A DNA stretch of 37,322 bases from Spirochaetota bacterium (GTDB lineage: Bacteria; Spirochaetota; JAHITG01; JAFGFC01), in assembly GCA_016931325.1 (NCBI GenBank), contig JAFGFC010000136.1:1-37322 (forward strand). The letters run 5' to 3'. Of the stretch, positions 7,621 to 17,426 are shown in pieces. The stretch's first letter is position 1. Each line of letters begins with the position of its first letter. The notes beneath the pieces are model-generated. The model was not told the DNA's origin and searched no databases. It saw only the letters and a list, made by a program, of their open reading frames with translations. The position numbers and the translations under genes were made by a program.

Positions 7621-9476
7621 TAGAATTGAAATTTATTATTATTAAAAAGGTCAAGACAGGTGTCGGCTACCCGAATGTCATAGAGCCTGCCTTTATTATC
7701 ATTGATCTCCTGCAGGGCTTTCTTTATTCCCAGGGCTTCCCGGTAAGGCCTGTGTGAACTCATGGCTTCCACCACATCCGCCACAGCCAGGATTTTGGCT
7801 TCCATGCTGATCTGTTTTTGTCCAAGACCCTGCGGGTATCCGGAGCCATCGTTCCTTTCATGATGCTGGATAAGAATATCTGCCACAGGCCATGGGAATT
7901 CTATGGTCTGGATCACATCATGGCCGTGTTTAGGGTGATGTTTGATCAGATCGAATTCAATGTCACTTAAAGGGCCGGGTTTACTCAGGATCTCTGCCGG
8001 TATATAGATCTTCCCGATATCATGTATCATGGCCGTTAAATGAATGCCATCGATCAAATGCTGCGACAGGTCCATATGAGTTGCGATCGCTGAAGCCAGA
8101 TAAGCCACCTGTTGCTGGTGCCCGGCCGTGTAGGGATCTCGTTCTTCCACGATCCTGGCCATGGCATAGATCGTGTTCTGCAGGGTGCTTGAAATTTTTT
8201 CCAGGCTGTCTTTCAGCTGTTCTTCAGCCCGTATCCTTTGTGTAATATCACGAATGATGGCCACGATCTCCCCTTTATTTAACGGGGCCATACGGGCTTC
8301 ATAGAACGCCAGGCCCATGGGCGTAGAGATCTTGTATTCAAAAGTCTGGGCCAGTCCGGTCTTAAGGGCTTTGGTAATTTTGTCAAACGCCAGATCACGA
8401 TAATCTTTGAAAAATGAGATCTGACGCAAATTTTTTCCAATGATATCACAGGGAGGGATAGGCAGATAATGTTCCTTATCCGCCTTGAATTCCTTGAACG
8501 TGCCGTCCTTTGTAATGATGAACATCAGATCGGGGATGGCCTCGATCAAAGCCCTGTTTCTCTGCTCACTTTCCCGTAACGCCAGATCTGTTCTTTTTCG
8601 AACCAGGGCATTGGTAAATATTTCTCCGACAACTTTTAATAGCGTGATCACTTCCGGATTGAATTTTTTCTCACAAAACGAGTCAAATCCGAAAAAGCCA
8701 ACCAGGGAACGGTTGCAGAGCAAAGGGATGCATAACAGAGAAATAACACTCTCTTTTTTCATCAGATTTTTCAGGGACTGGGCTTCACGGGGGAGATGGT
8801 CAACATGAGGGACATAAAACACCTGACCCTTTTTCAGTTTCAAGCTGGCCCATGGAAATTTGTCTACCGGAACGGTTCTAAATTGATCAACATTTGATTT
8901 TATATTCTTATCGCACCACTCATACGTATAGTGAACATGGGTCTTTTCGTTATTTAACAGAAAGATCCATGTCCGGCTCATACCGGCAAATTTGCTAATG
9001 GTTTCCAGGGATTCATTTATTTTCTGATCGATCTCTTCAGGCTCAAGATTAATAAAATTAGATGAAATGGTGGTGATGATAGTTTCAAAGTGAACCCGGT
9101 ATTGCAGTGACGCTTCCATTCGTTTGCGATCGGTTATATCCACCATCTTGGCCAGGATGGCCGGTTTTGACCGGTACAGAATGAAATTAGCCGTTTCCGA
9201 GACCCACAAAATCTCCTTTTTTTTGGTTATGATCCTGTACTCGTAAAGAGAGGTCAGTTTCCCTTCCTGGATCTGGGCCATCTTTTTTTCAATGATCTTT
9301 TTATCATCAGGATGGATCAGTGACTGCTGAGTCCGGCCTATTAGTTCGCTTTTTTTATATCCGGTTATTTTTTCAAAACGGGGATTGACGAATTGAAATT
9401 TTCCGCTTCTTGCGATATAAACACCGGCATCGGATTTTAAAAATATTTTTGAAAATATCTTCTGCGGACTTTTCAA
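7620..9476 (-). CDS. PAS/GAF/PAS sensor HD-GYP phosphodiesterase-like protein
   Basis: PAS (FVNPRFEKITGYKKSELIGRTQQSLIHPDD), GAF-like centre, HD-GYP motifs (MIHDIGKIYIPAEILSKPG, KHHPKHGHDV, HHERNDGSGYPQGL). TTG start after GAGGTAATAT. Confidence 0.9.
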   Translation of the reverse strand: MKSPQKIFSKIFLKSDAGVYIARSGKFQFVNPRFEKITGYKKSELIGRTQQSLIHPDDKKIIEKKMAQIQEGKLTSLYEYRIITKKKEILWVSETANFILYRSKPAILAKMVDITDRKRMEASLQYRVHFETIITTISSNFINLEPEEIDQKINESLETISKFAGMSRTWIFLLNNEKTHVHYTYEWCDKNIKSNVDQFRTVPVDKFPWASLKLKKGQVFYVPHVDHLPREAQSLKNLMKKESVISLLCIPLLCNRSLVGFFGFDSFCEKKFNPEVITLLKVVGEIFTNALVRKRTDLALRESEQRNRALIEAIPDLMFIITKDGTFKEFKADKEHYLPIPPCDIIGKNLRQISFFKDYRDLAFDKITKALKTGLAQTFEYKISTPMGLAFYEARMAPLNKGEIVAIIRDITQRIRAEEQLKDSLEKISSTLQNTIYAMARIVEERDPYTAGHQQQVAYLASAIATHMDLSQHLIDGIHLTAMIHDIGKIYIPAEILSKPGPLSDIEFDLIKHHPKHGHDVIQTIEFPWPVADILIQHHERNDGSGYPQGLGQKQISMEAKILAVADVVEAMSSHRPYREALGIKKALQEINDNKGRLYDIRVADTCLDLFNNNKFQF

Positions 9477-9717
9477 ATATTACCTCATATTATCGAAACC
9501 GATTTCTCTCCCTTTACATAATTCTTTCCTTGTTTTTTCAGGTAAAATTCAGTTACCGTGAACCTGTTTTGCAATAATAAAGATGAAGAAATTAAAAATA
9601 ACCTTACCCCTCGTCATAGATACCTATGATCCTTTCTTCCCTCCCATCTTAAATAACCTAGGCCAGTTTTATATGAAAGAAAAAATAGCAAGCTAAAATA
9701 CCAAGTATATTAACTAT

Positions 9718-9746
9718 ATTATATATGATTTTTTGCCAATTGTCAA
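9718..9746 (-). promoter_or_regulatory. Consensus sigma70-type promoter upstream of the HD-GYP gene
   Basis: Minus strand TTGACA (9746-9741), 17-nt spacer, TATAAT (9723-9718); implies ~230-nt leader. Confidence 0.65.
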
Positions 9747-9840
9747 GGGCTTGGGGGAATATATTTTCTATCCTTGATATTTAAAAATAAGCATTTTTGG
9801 ATCAATAAATTGAAAATTTTATTTTGCCAGAAAGGATTTA

Positions 9841-9857
9841 AGGGGTCCTTGACCCCT
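9841..9857. repeat. Short hairpin AGGGGTC-ctt-GACCCCT
   Basis: Perfect 7-bp stem in the intergenic region upstream of the aminotransferase. Confidence 0.5.
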
Positions 9858-9942
9858 CGCCCCCTGGGACCCTTTATTTCGATTTATTAAATTTGACTTT
9901 CCAGTAAAAATTGATTAGGTTTTCAAAAACTCAAGGATAAAA

Positions 9943-11139
9943 ATGGGTATATTAAGCAAAAGAATCATGAATGTAAAGCCATCGGCTACGCTGGCGATTA
10001 CGGCTAAAGCCAAAGTCATGAAGAAGCAGGGAATGGATGTCATCAGCTTTGGAGCCGGTGAACCGGATTTTGATACCCCTGATTATATCAAAGAGGCGGC
10101 CTGCCAGAGTATTAAAAAAGGGGAAACGAAATATACTCCGGCTTCAGGTGTGCCTGACCTGAAAAAGGCCTTTGCTGAGAAATTGAAAACAGAGAATGAT
10201 CTTGAATATGCAGAAGAGAATATCATTATCTCCTGCGGGGCCAAACATTCCTTGTATAATATTATACAGTGTCTTATCAATCCGGGTGATGAGGTTATCC
10301 TGTTCTCTCCGTACTGGGTATCCTATCTGGAACAGGTCAATCTTGCATCCGGGGTGCCTGTTATTGTCAAGACAGAGGATAATGAATTCAAGATCGATAT
10401 AAAGAGACTGAAAAAGAAGATCAGTTCTAAAACCCGGTTAATTATCATTAATTCCCCTCAAAATCCATCAGGATGCATTTATGATGCCTCGACACTGGAA
10501 CAGTTAAAGGATCTTGTCCTTTCAAAAAAAGATCTATATGTTATATCAGATGAGATCTATGAAAAGATCATATTTGATGATCAAAAGCATATCAGCATCG
10601 CACAATTAGGCAGAGATATACAGGACAGGACTATTTTAGTCAATGGTATGTCAAAAACCTATGCCATGACAGGATGGAGGATAGGATTTTTAGCCGCGCC
10701 TAAAGAGATCGCCTCGGCGATATCCCGGCTTCAGAGCCACTCTACATCCAACCCGACCACATTCTGTCAGATGGCGTCCATAACAGCCTTGAGAGGAAGA
10801 TCATCACAGATCGATAAAATGCTGCAGGCTTTTTCCGAACGGCGTGAGATCATTTTTACAAAATTATCCTCCATAAAAGGCTTCCAGACCGTAAAGCCGC
10901 AGGGTGCCTTTTATATCTTTCCAAAGATTTCTTATTATTTTGGAAAAAAATTCGAGAATAAAAAGATCGATTCCTCCCTGACCTTTTCTGATCTTTTACT
11001 GGAAAAAGCCAATGTGGCCCTTGTCCCGGGTTCCGCGTTCGGATGTGATGAATTTGTCAGACTGTCTTTTGCCATTTCCGTGGACCAAATAAACAAAGGC
11101 CTGGACAGGATCAAAGAATTCTGTCAGAGTTTGAAATGA
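9943..11139 (+). CDS. Class I/II PLP-dependent aminotransferase (aspartate aminotransferase-like)
   Basis: SFGAGEPDFDTPDYIKEAA, NSPQNPSGCIY, SDEIYEKIIFD, VNGMSKTYAMTGWRIGF. Confidence 0.92.
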   Translation: MGILSKRIMNVKPSATLAITAKAKVMKKQGMDVISFGAGEPDFDTPDYIKEAACQSIKKGETKYTPASGVPDLKKAFAEKLKTENDLEYAEENIIISCGAKHSLYNIIQCLINPGDEVILFSPYWVSYLEQVNLASGVPVIVKTEDNEFKIDIKRLKKKISSKTRLIIINSPQNPSGCIYDASTLEQLKDLVLSKKDLYVISDEIYEKIIFDDQKHISIAQLGRDIQDRTILVNGMSKTYAMTGWRIGFLAAPKEIASAISRLQSHSTSNPTTFCQMASITALRGRSSQIDKMLQAFSERREIIFTKLSSIKGFQTVKPQGAFYIFPKISYYFGKKFENKKIDSSLTFSDLLLEKANVALVPGSAFGCDEFVRLSFAISVDQINKGLDRIKEFCQSLK

Positions 11140-11159
11140 TAAATACGCAGGAGAAAAAT

Positions 11160-11675
11160 ATGCCAAAAAGTATAAAGAAACCAAATTTGATACTGGGGAT
11201 CTCATCGGATGCGATCCAGAATTATATCAACTTTGCCGAAGAAAAAAAGCTGGAAACAATGGAGATAAAAGAGCACGGCGTGTCGATCATTATCAAACGA
11301 CACAAGGAAAAAGATTCTTACAGGATCATTCCGGTCCAGAGAGAAGAGAAACCCAGTCAACTCGAGATCGACTTTCAGGCTGATACGAAGACATCAGAAA
11401 AGACGCCTGAAAAGGAACCGGCTAAAGACGATACGCTTCACAAGATCGTATCGCCCCTTTTTGGCACCTTTTATCGCTCCCCGGCTCCGGGAGCTCCCCC
11501 TTTTGTTAAAAACGGAGATGCTGTAAAATCAGGGCAGACCCTGTGTATTGTTGAAGCCATGAAGGTGATGAATAAGATCTCTTCCAATATAAACGGCAAG
11601 ATCATCAAAGCCCCGGTTGAGAATGGCCAGCCTGTTAAAAAAGACCAGGTTCTCTTTTTCATCGAACCGTCATGA
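11160..11675 (+). CDS. accB: Biotin carboxyl carrier protein of acetyl-CoA carboxylase
   Basis: Biotinyl motif VEAMKVMN; SPLFGTFYRSPAPGAPPFV. ORF track start 11136; ATG 11160 has GGAG upstream. Confidence 0.9.
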   Translation: MPKSIKKPNLILGISSDAIQNYINFAEEKKLETMEIKEHGVSIIIKRHKEKDSYRIIPVQREEKPSQLEIDFQADTKTSEKTPEKEPAKDDTLHKIVSPLFGTFYRSPAPGAPPFVKNGDAVKSGQTLCIVEAMKVMNKISSNINGKIIKAPVENGQPVKKDQVLFFIEPS

Positions 11676-12091
11676 TAAAAAAGTTTCAAATAAGGGTCAG
11701 TGGTATAAGTTTTATCAAGAAAAAACTTATACTGTTGACCCATAAGAAAAAAGACAGATGTTATTGGGTTTTCCCGGGGGGAAGGGTTGAATTTGCTGAA
11801 AAAGCCGAAGAGGCTGTGATAAGGGAATACAGAGAAGAACTGAATGTAAAGGCCAAAGTCGTAAGGTTCTTATTCTATAATGAATCACTTCCACCTGACT
11901 ACCCGGTCCATTCTCTTAATCTGTTCTTTCTGGTCAAACCAATAACAACCGATATTCGTTTGGAGAAAAACGGGGTTATCCAGAACGTTCAATTATTTGA
12001 AAAAAATAAGATAAAAGATATATTACTTTTCCCGAAAATAAATAATAAGATCATGGAAAATTTTGAAAAATGGGTGGAAGATTCAAAATGA
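11672..12091 (+). CDS. NUDIX hydrolase
   Basis: GGRVEFAEKAEEAVIREYREELNV Nudix box; overlaps accB stop by 4 bp. Confidence 0.88.
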   Translation: MIKKFQIRVSGISFIKKKLILLTHKKKDRCYWVFPGGRVEFAEKAEEAVIREYREELNVKAKVVRFLFYNESLPPDYPVHSLNLFFLVKPITTDIRLEKNGVIQNVQLFEKNKIKDILLFPKINNKIMENFEKWVEDSK

Positions 12092-12969
12092 GAAAATCAG
12101 TTTTTACGATTCTGACGATCTGTTTTGTGCTGGTTATATCCCTCAAAGGATATTTAAGGGAGAGATTCCTGCGGGAGGGCAAGGTCTTTGAGAAAATAGA
12201 GTACGGTGAGATGGACTGGTCAGAAGGCATTATCATGGTTTCAGGCACAAAGAGCCCGGATGAGGTGAAACAACAAACAAAGGGATCTGACAAGGCCAAA
12301 GCCAGGTTGATCGCTCTTGAGCAGGCCAGAGACCTGGCTTTGCGAAATATGATCCTGGCGATTCATTATATCCGTATCAGGGAGGATGTGCTCTTGAAAG
12401 ATCTTATTGACTCCGGCCATGAAGAGGCAGGAAAACGCCTTGAGGATTTCATTTCCCGGAATATAAAAGAAAAAGTACTTTATAATAAAGATGACAGCAT
12501 AACCGTCCAACAGTATGTCCATTTATGGGGAGAGGAAGGATTGCTCTTTTGTCTGCAGGATATCATGTCTTTCGGATCAAAGGACTTTGCCGTTACTCCT
12601 CAGGGTGAAACAGGTGATGATTTGGTCGGGCAGGAGTATACATCACTGATCATTGACGCTGCGGAAATGAATGATCTTGAAATGAGTCTTTCTCCTGCTG
12701 TGCTGGATGAAAAAGGCTCAGTGGTCTATGACGCCTCTTTTGTTTCCGCGGAAAACGCGCTTCAGTCCGGTATTGTCAAATATATCGCTGATAGATCGAT
12801 GATCCCGAAGATCGAATACGTTGATGAAAAGGCCTTCCTGGCCAAGGCCAAAACCATAAAGGATAAAACAAAGATCGTTCTTTCTGATGATGTGGTCAGA
12901 CAGCTCTTCTCTTCTGAAGAAACATTCCCTTATTTAAGAAAATGCCGGGTGATCATCATTGCCCGATAA
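12088..12969 (+). CDS. Membrane-anchored/secreted protein of unknown function, LPP20/FlgO-P-like features
   Basis: MRKSVFTILTICFVLVISLKG signal/anchor; ARLIALEQARDLALRNM; YTSLIIDAAEMNDLEMSLSPAVLDEKGSVVYD. ORF track start 12070. Confidence 0.6.
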   Translation: MRKSVFTILTICFVLVISLKGYLRERFLREGKVFEKIEYGEMDWSEGIIMVSGTKSPDEVKQQTKGSDKAKARLIALEQARDLALRNMILAIHYIRIREDVLLKDLIDSGHEEAGKRLEDFISRNIKEKVLYNKDDSITVQQYVHLWGEEGLLFCLQDIMSFGSKDFAVTPQGETGDDLVGQEYTSLIIDAAEMNDLEMSLSPAVLDEKGSVVYDASFVSAENALQSGIVKYIADRSMIPKIEYVDEKAFLAKAKTIKDKTKIVLSDDVVRQLFSSEETFPYLRKCRVIIIAR

Positions 12970-13002
12970 AGGTACCCTTCAGGTCTGAACATCAATAAGA
13001 GA

Positions 13003-14040
13003 ATGAAGATATTCAAAAAAATCGAAAGAATTGGCAAAAAATATCTTTTTCATATCATACGTCGTATTTTCCCTTCCCCGCCTCTGACGAAGAAAAGTTC
13101 ATCCGGGATCAGAAATGTTCTGGTGGTCAGGATCGATGAACGCCTGGGAAATCTTGTCCTGTTAACTCCTGTGATCCGCTCGTTTTTAAAGAACCACATC
13201 AACATCACGGCGTTAGTCGCCGGGAAATTTTCAAAACTCCTGAAAGCGTTTGATCATGTCAGGATCATTGAGTTTGAAAAAAAACGTCTTTTTAATCCGT
13301 TTTATCTTATCCGTTTTGTGATCATGCTTCGAAGACTCAAGATGGATCTGCTCTTTGACGCTTCGAATCCGAATAATCTGTCTCTGTTGACATTCTTTAC
13401 GATCATGCTCACAAAGGCCAGGATAAAATTGGGATTTTCAAGAAAGAACAGTGATCTTATCCTGAACCATCAGATTTCAGGTCCCAAAAAAGACGTTCCC
13501 ATGGTGCGGTACTATCAGATCCTCTTTCAAGAGATGAATTTGAAATATGATCCTGATCCCCGTATCAATCTGCTGCCTTCCGTGAGGAATAAATATAAAA
13601 AATTGAAAAAAATGAAAATGATCGCCTGCCACCCGGGTGGACGGGGTCCGAAACAGTGGCCTGTTCTTAACATGTTCCATCTTTTGGACCGGATCAAAAA
13701 GTATTACAGAACATATGACTTTTTGATCATTGCCGGGCCCCAGGAACAGCATCTGACAGAGATATTTCAAAAGAAGAATTTTAAAGTAGTTACTCCGAAA
13801 GACGTTATGGATCTGGCTTCTTATTTCAGTATCTGTGAAATCTTTCTGGGGAATGATTCCGGTCCCATGCATCTGGCCGCTTCCCTGGGCTTAAAGATCG
13901 TGGCCATTTTTAATGATACCGCCAGAGTCGTTTTTCAACCTCAGAGCCGGCATTATAAAATAATCTCTTCTTCCCGTCCGGATAAGATCTCTGTGGATTC
14001 TGTCTGGAAAGCTTTTCAATACATTGAAAAAAAAAGATAG
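13003..14040 (+). CDS. Glycosyltransferase family 9 (LPS heptosyltransferase-like)
   Basis: VLVVRIDERLGNLVLLTPVI; ACHPGGRGPKQWP; FLGNDSGPMHLAASLGLKIVAIF. Confidence 0.88.
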   Translation: MKIFKKIERIGKKYLFHIIRRIFPSPPLTKKSSSGIRNVLVVRIDERLGNLVLLTPVIRSFLKNHINITALVAGKFSKLLKAFDHVRIIEFEKKRLFNPFYLIRFVIMLRRLKMDLLFDASNPNNLSLLTFFTIMLTKARIKLGFSRKNSDLILNHQISGPKKDVPMVRYYQILFQEMNLKYDPDPRINLLPSVRNKYKKLKKMKMIACHPGGRGPKQWPVLNMFHLLDRIKKYYRTYDFLIIAGPQEQHLTEIFQKKNFKVVTPKDVMDLASYFSICEIFLGNDSGPMHLAASLGLKIVAIFNDTARVVFQPQSRHYKIISSSRPDKISVDSVWKAFQYIEKKR

Positions 14041-14089
14041 ATATTGACACATCATTTGAATCGTTTATTTTATCACAAAGGAGTAAAAA

Positions 14090-14455
14090 ATGGCCCAAAA
14101 AAATTCAAGCGATAAAAAAGCCTCTTCAAGTAAAAAAGTATCAAAGGTTATTGATAGTGAGAAAGTCAGGAAAACCATCTCAAAAGCTGTGAAAAAGATC
14201 CAGGCAGGGGTCAGCAAATATGCCTCTCTGGCTCAGCTCCAGGTCAAATTAATGACCCTGGAAGGCAAGCGCGAAGCCAGGATGAAGAATCTGGGGAAGT
14301 CGATCTATTCCCTTCTTGGAAAGAGCAAAAAAAACAAAGGCCAGATACTGGAAGACCCGCAGATACAGTCAGTTATTAATCAGATCAGGTCCATTGAAAG
14401 AGATATATCAAAGCTGAAAAAACTTATGACCGATAAAAAAAAGCAGGCTGTATAA
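14090..14455 (+). CDS. Small lysine-rich coiled-coil-like hypothetical protein
   Basis: Intact ORF after AAAGGAG; basic, helical composition. Confidence 0.65.
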   Translation: MAQKNSSDKKASSSKKVSKVIDSEKVRKTISKAVKKIQAGVSKYASLAQLQVKLMTLEGKREARMKNLGKSIYSLLGKSKKNKGQILEDPQIQSVINQIRSIERDISKLKKLMTDKKKQAV

Positions 14456-14480
14456 GTTCTTTTCTTTCTTTTGCTTAGAG

Positions 14481-16349
14481 ATGAGGTTAAAAAAAGAGCT
14501 AAATTTCTTTGATATCTTCAGTATTGCTACCGGGGCCATGATCAGTTCAGGGATTTTTGTTCTTCCCGGAACGGCGTTTACTCAAGCCGGCCCTGCCATT
14601 ATCCTGTCCTATCTTTTAGCCGGGATCTTGATGATCCCCAGTATATTCTCACAGGCGGAACTGGCCACGGCTATGCCTAAATCAGGAGGCACGTATTTTT
14701 ATATTGAAAGGAGCCTGGGCCCTTTTGCCGGCACGCTGAGCGGGCTGGCCAACTGGTATTCCATCGCTCTCAAAAGCGCCTTCGCTCTTATCGGGATCGG
14801 AGCCTTTGTTAAAATATTTCAACCTGAAATCAGCTATCAGCAGATAAAATTTATCTCGATCGGTTTCTGTTTTATTTTTACAATGATAAATTTTATCAGT
14901 GTCAAACATACCGGGCGATTGCAATCTTTTTTTGTCGTCGGGCTTTTGCTGGTATTGGGGATCTATTCCATCATTGGCACGGGTGCGATCAATATCCGGC
15001 ATTTTATCCCTTTCAATCCTTTTGGCCTTAAAGCAGTCCTTGGTACAGCCGGGATGATCTTTATCTCTTACGGCGGCATAACGAAAATAGCCAGTATATC
15101 AGAAGAAGTAAAAAATCCCGGTAAGAATATCCCTTATGCCATGCTGATATCATTTTTAATTGTTATGATTTTATATCTGTTTGTTGTAAGCGTGACAGTC
15201 GGTCTTGTTCCCCCCCAGACCCTAAAAGATTCTCTTATCCCCTTGGCCCTGGGAGCCAGGGCATTGGGATCAAAAGTCATGTTGATCCTTACCGCTTTAG
15301 CGGGTCTGGCCGCTTATGTCACCACGGCTAATGCGGGAATACTGACCGCCTCCCGTTCTCCCATGGCCATGAGCAAGGATAATTTAATGCCACCCTTTTT
15401 CTCAAAACTACATCCCCGCTTTAAAACTCCGTATATCAGTATTTTCCTAACCAGCCTGATCATGATTCTTTTGATCATGTTTTTGGATTTGACGAATCTG
15501 GTCAAACTGGCTTCCACGCTTATGCTTTTATTATTCATTTTTGTGAATTTTGCCGTCATTATCATGCGCGAAAGCAATATTAAAAGCTACAGGCCCAGAT
15601 TCAAATCCCCGTTGTATCCTTATCTCCAGATATTCTCTATTATCTCCTATTTCTTCCTGATCGCGGAGATGGGTATGTTGCCCCTTGGTCTCACCATTAT
15701 CTTTTTATTCCTGGGCAGCAACTGGTATTTTTTCTATGTTAAAGATAAGGTAAAAAAAAGAGACTACGCGATCATCCATCTGGTAAAGCGGATTACAGCC
15801 AAAGAATTGATCGATACGAGGCTGGAGAATGAATTAAGAGATATTATCTGGGAAAGAGATGATATCAGTGAGGACCGTTTTGATACGCTTATCAAACAGG
15901 CTTATATCCTGGATATAAAAAAAAGAATGGATTATAAAAGCTATTTTAAACATATTTCAAAAATACTCTGTTCCAGGTTAAAGACAGATCCTTCGACCCT
16001 GTACGGGCTTTTTTTAAAACGGGAGCATGAATCTTCCACGGTCCTGAAGGAAGGACTGGCCATCCCCCACATCATTACAGAAGGGAAAGGCAAATTTGTG
16101 ATCCTTTTAACCAGAAGCAAACCGGGCATTAAATTCCCTCACCAGAAAAGGCCTGTCAGGATCGTGTTTGTCCTGGTGGGCTCTGCGGATGAACGTAATT
16201 TCCATCTCAAGGCTCTGATGTCCATCGCCCAGATCGTTCAGGGCACCAATTTCGAAAAGGATTGGCTCAACGTGCAGAACATCGACCAGATGAAGAACGT
16301 GATCCTTCTATCAAGCCGTGACAGGGAGAAAAAAACCATTCGGTCCTGA
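14481..16349 (+). CDS. APC-family amino acid permease with C-terminal PTS EIIA-like domain
   Basis: APC N-terminus (GAMISSGIFVLPGTA...AELATAMPKSGGTYFYIERSLGP); C-terminal LKEGLAIPHIITEGKGKFVILLTRSKPGIKF...VFVLVGSADERNFHLKALMSIAQIVQ. Confidence 0.85.
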   Translation: MRLKKELNFFDIFSIATGAMISSGIFVLPGTAFTQAGPAIILSYLLAGILMIPSIFSQAELATAMPKSGGTYFYIERSLGPFAGTLSGLANWYSIALKSAFALIGIGAFVKIFQPEISYQQIKFISIGFCFIFTMINFISVKHTGRLQSFFVVGLLLVLGIYSIIGTGAINIRHFIPFNPFGLKAVLGTAGMIFISYGGITKIASISEEVKNPGKNIPYAMLISFLIVMILYLFVVSVTVGLVPPQTLKDSLIPLALGARALGSKVMLILTALAGLAAYVTTANAGILTASRSPMAMSKDNLMPPFFSKLHPRFKTPYISIFLTSLIMILLIMFLDLTNLVKLASTLMLLLFIFVNFAVIIMRESNIKSYRPRFKSPLYPYLQIFSIISYFFLIAEMGMLPLGLTIIFLFLGSNWYFFYVKDKVKKRDYAIIHLVKRITAKELIDTRLENELRDIIWERDDISEDRFDTLIKQAYILDIKKRMDYKSYFKHISKILCSRLKTDPSTLYGLFLKREHESSTVLKEGLAIPHIITEGKGKFVILLTRSKPGIKFPHQKRPVRIVFVLVGSADERNFHLKALMSIAQIVQGTNFEKDWLNVQNIDQMKNVILLSSRDREKKTIRS

Positions 16350-16351
16350 AA

Positions 16352-16939
16352 CTACAGGTCAAATTTATAGCCGGCCCCCAGGCTGCCTCCCAGATTGAGG
16401 ACCGCGCTCTCCTTGACCGTCAGATCATAGATGAATTTCAACTCAAGGGGAAGAAAGAAATTTTCACTAATATTGTAAAGGTACCCTGTTTTAAAAACAG
16501 CATAGGTATCGGTCCCCAGGTATTCAGTATCGATATCTTTTTCTATGGCTGTATCTCCGAATTGTCCGCTGATCTGGTTGATAAATTCTATGCCCAGGCC
16601 GAAGAAAAGGCGAAAGGCAAAGGGATAGAGCTTGGCCACAAAACAATTTTTCATATTGATCATACTGATAAAGCTGTCTTGATTAAAGTCTGCTTCATTT
16701 AGATTATATCTTTCTTTCATAACTGAAAATTCATACTCCAGTGAGAAAGGAGACGATTCGATCTGAAATTCACTGGCCAGAGCAAAGCCCCATATGAATC
16801 CCTGCCATGACCCATAACCTTGAGGGCTGATATACCCGTAATGCAGGGGGATTTTAAAGGAAATAAGGGTAGCCTGGTTCTGGGCCCGGCTCAATATTCC
16901 CCAGAGGCAGAAGAAAAGAATAAGGGTCAGCTTTTTCAT
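16352..16939 (-). CDS. Putative outer-membrane beta-barrel protein
   Basis: Signal peptide MKKLTLILFFCLWGILSRA; amphipathic strands; terminal aromatic/hydrophobic GAGYKFDL. Confidence 0.6.
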   Translation of the reverse strand: MKKLTLILFFCLWGILSRAQNQATLISFKIPLHYGYISPQGYGSWQGFIWGFALASEFQIESSPFSLEYEFSVMKERYNLNEADFNQDSFISMINMKNCFVAKLYPFAFRLFFGLGIEFINQISGQFGDTAIEKDIDTEYLGTDTYAVFKTGYLYNISENFFLPLELKFIYDLTVKESAVLNLGGSLGAGYKFDL

Positions 16940-17412
16940 TTTAATTTTTTATAGACTGATTCAAACGATTCTGAAAGTATCCTGTCCTTACCCAGAACAG
17001 GCATAAAGTTATTATCTCCCTCCCAGCGGGGGACGATATGAAGATGAATATGATCTTTGATCCCGGCCCCGGCGGTTTTCCCTATATTGATCCCTATATT
17101 GAATCCATGGGCCTTCATCACGCTTTTCATTTTGCGTAAATATTGCCGGGTTAACTTCATCATTTCCAATAAAGTGTTATCATCCAGATCTTCCAGGCAA
17201 GGAGTATGTTTATAAGGGACGACCATAATATGCCCGTTGTTATAGGGATACTTGTTCATGATCACAAAAACATGTTTCCCTCTGTGGATGATCAGATTCT
17301 CTTTGTCTTTCTTCTGCCTGGTGACAGAACAGAAAAGGCATTTTCGCGTTCTAGAGGAGAGGATATAGTCTATTCGCCAGGGCGCAAATAATCGCTTTAT
17401 AAATTCTTTCAT
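16936..17412 (-). CDS. HIT family nucleotide hydrolase/phosphorylase
   Basis: CLFC, NNGHIMVVPYKHT, HIHLHIVPRW. Confidence 0.92.
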   Translation of the reverse strand: MKEFIKRLFAPWRIDYILSSRTRKCLFCSVTRQKKDKENLIIHRGKHVFVIMNKYPYNNGHIMVVPYKHTPCLEDLDDNTLLEMMKLTRQYLRKMKSVMKAHGFNIGINIGKTAGAGIKDHIHLHIVPRWEGDNNFMPVLGKDRILSESFESVYKKLK

Positions 17413-17426
17413 GATGTTAGGTTATA

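Noticed and set aside
9477-9746. GEMM c-di-GMP riboswitch in the HD-GYP leader
   Set aside because: Conserved GEMM sequence blocks not found in the leader.
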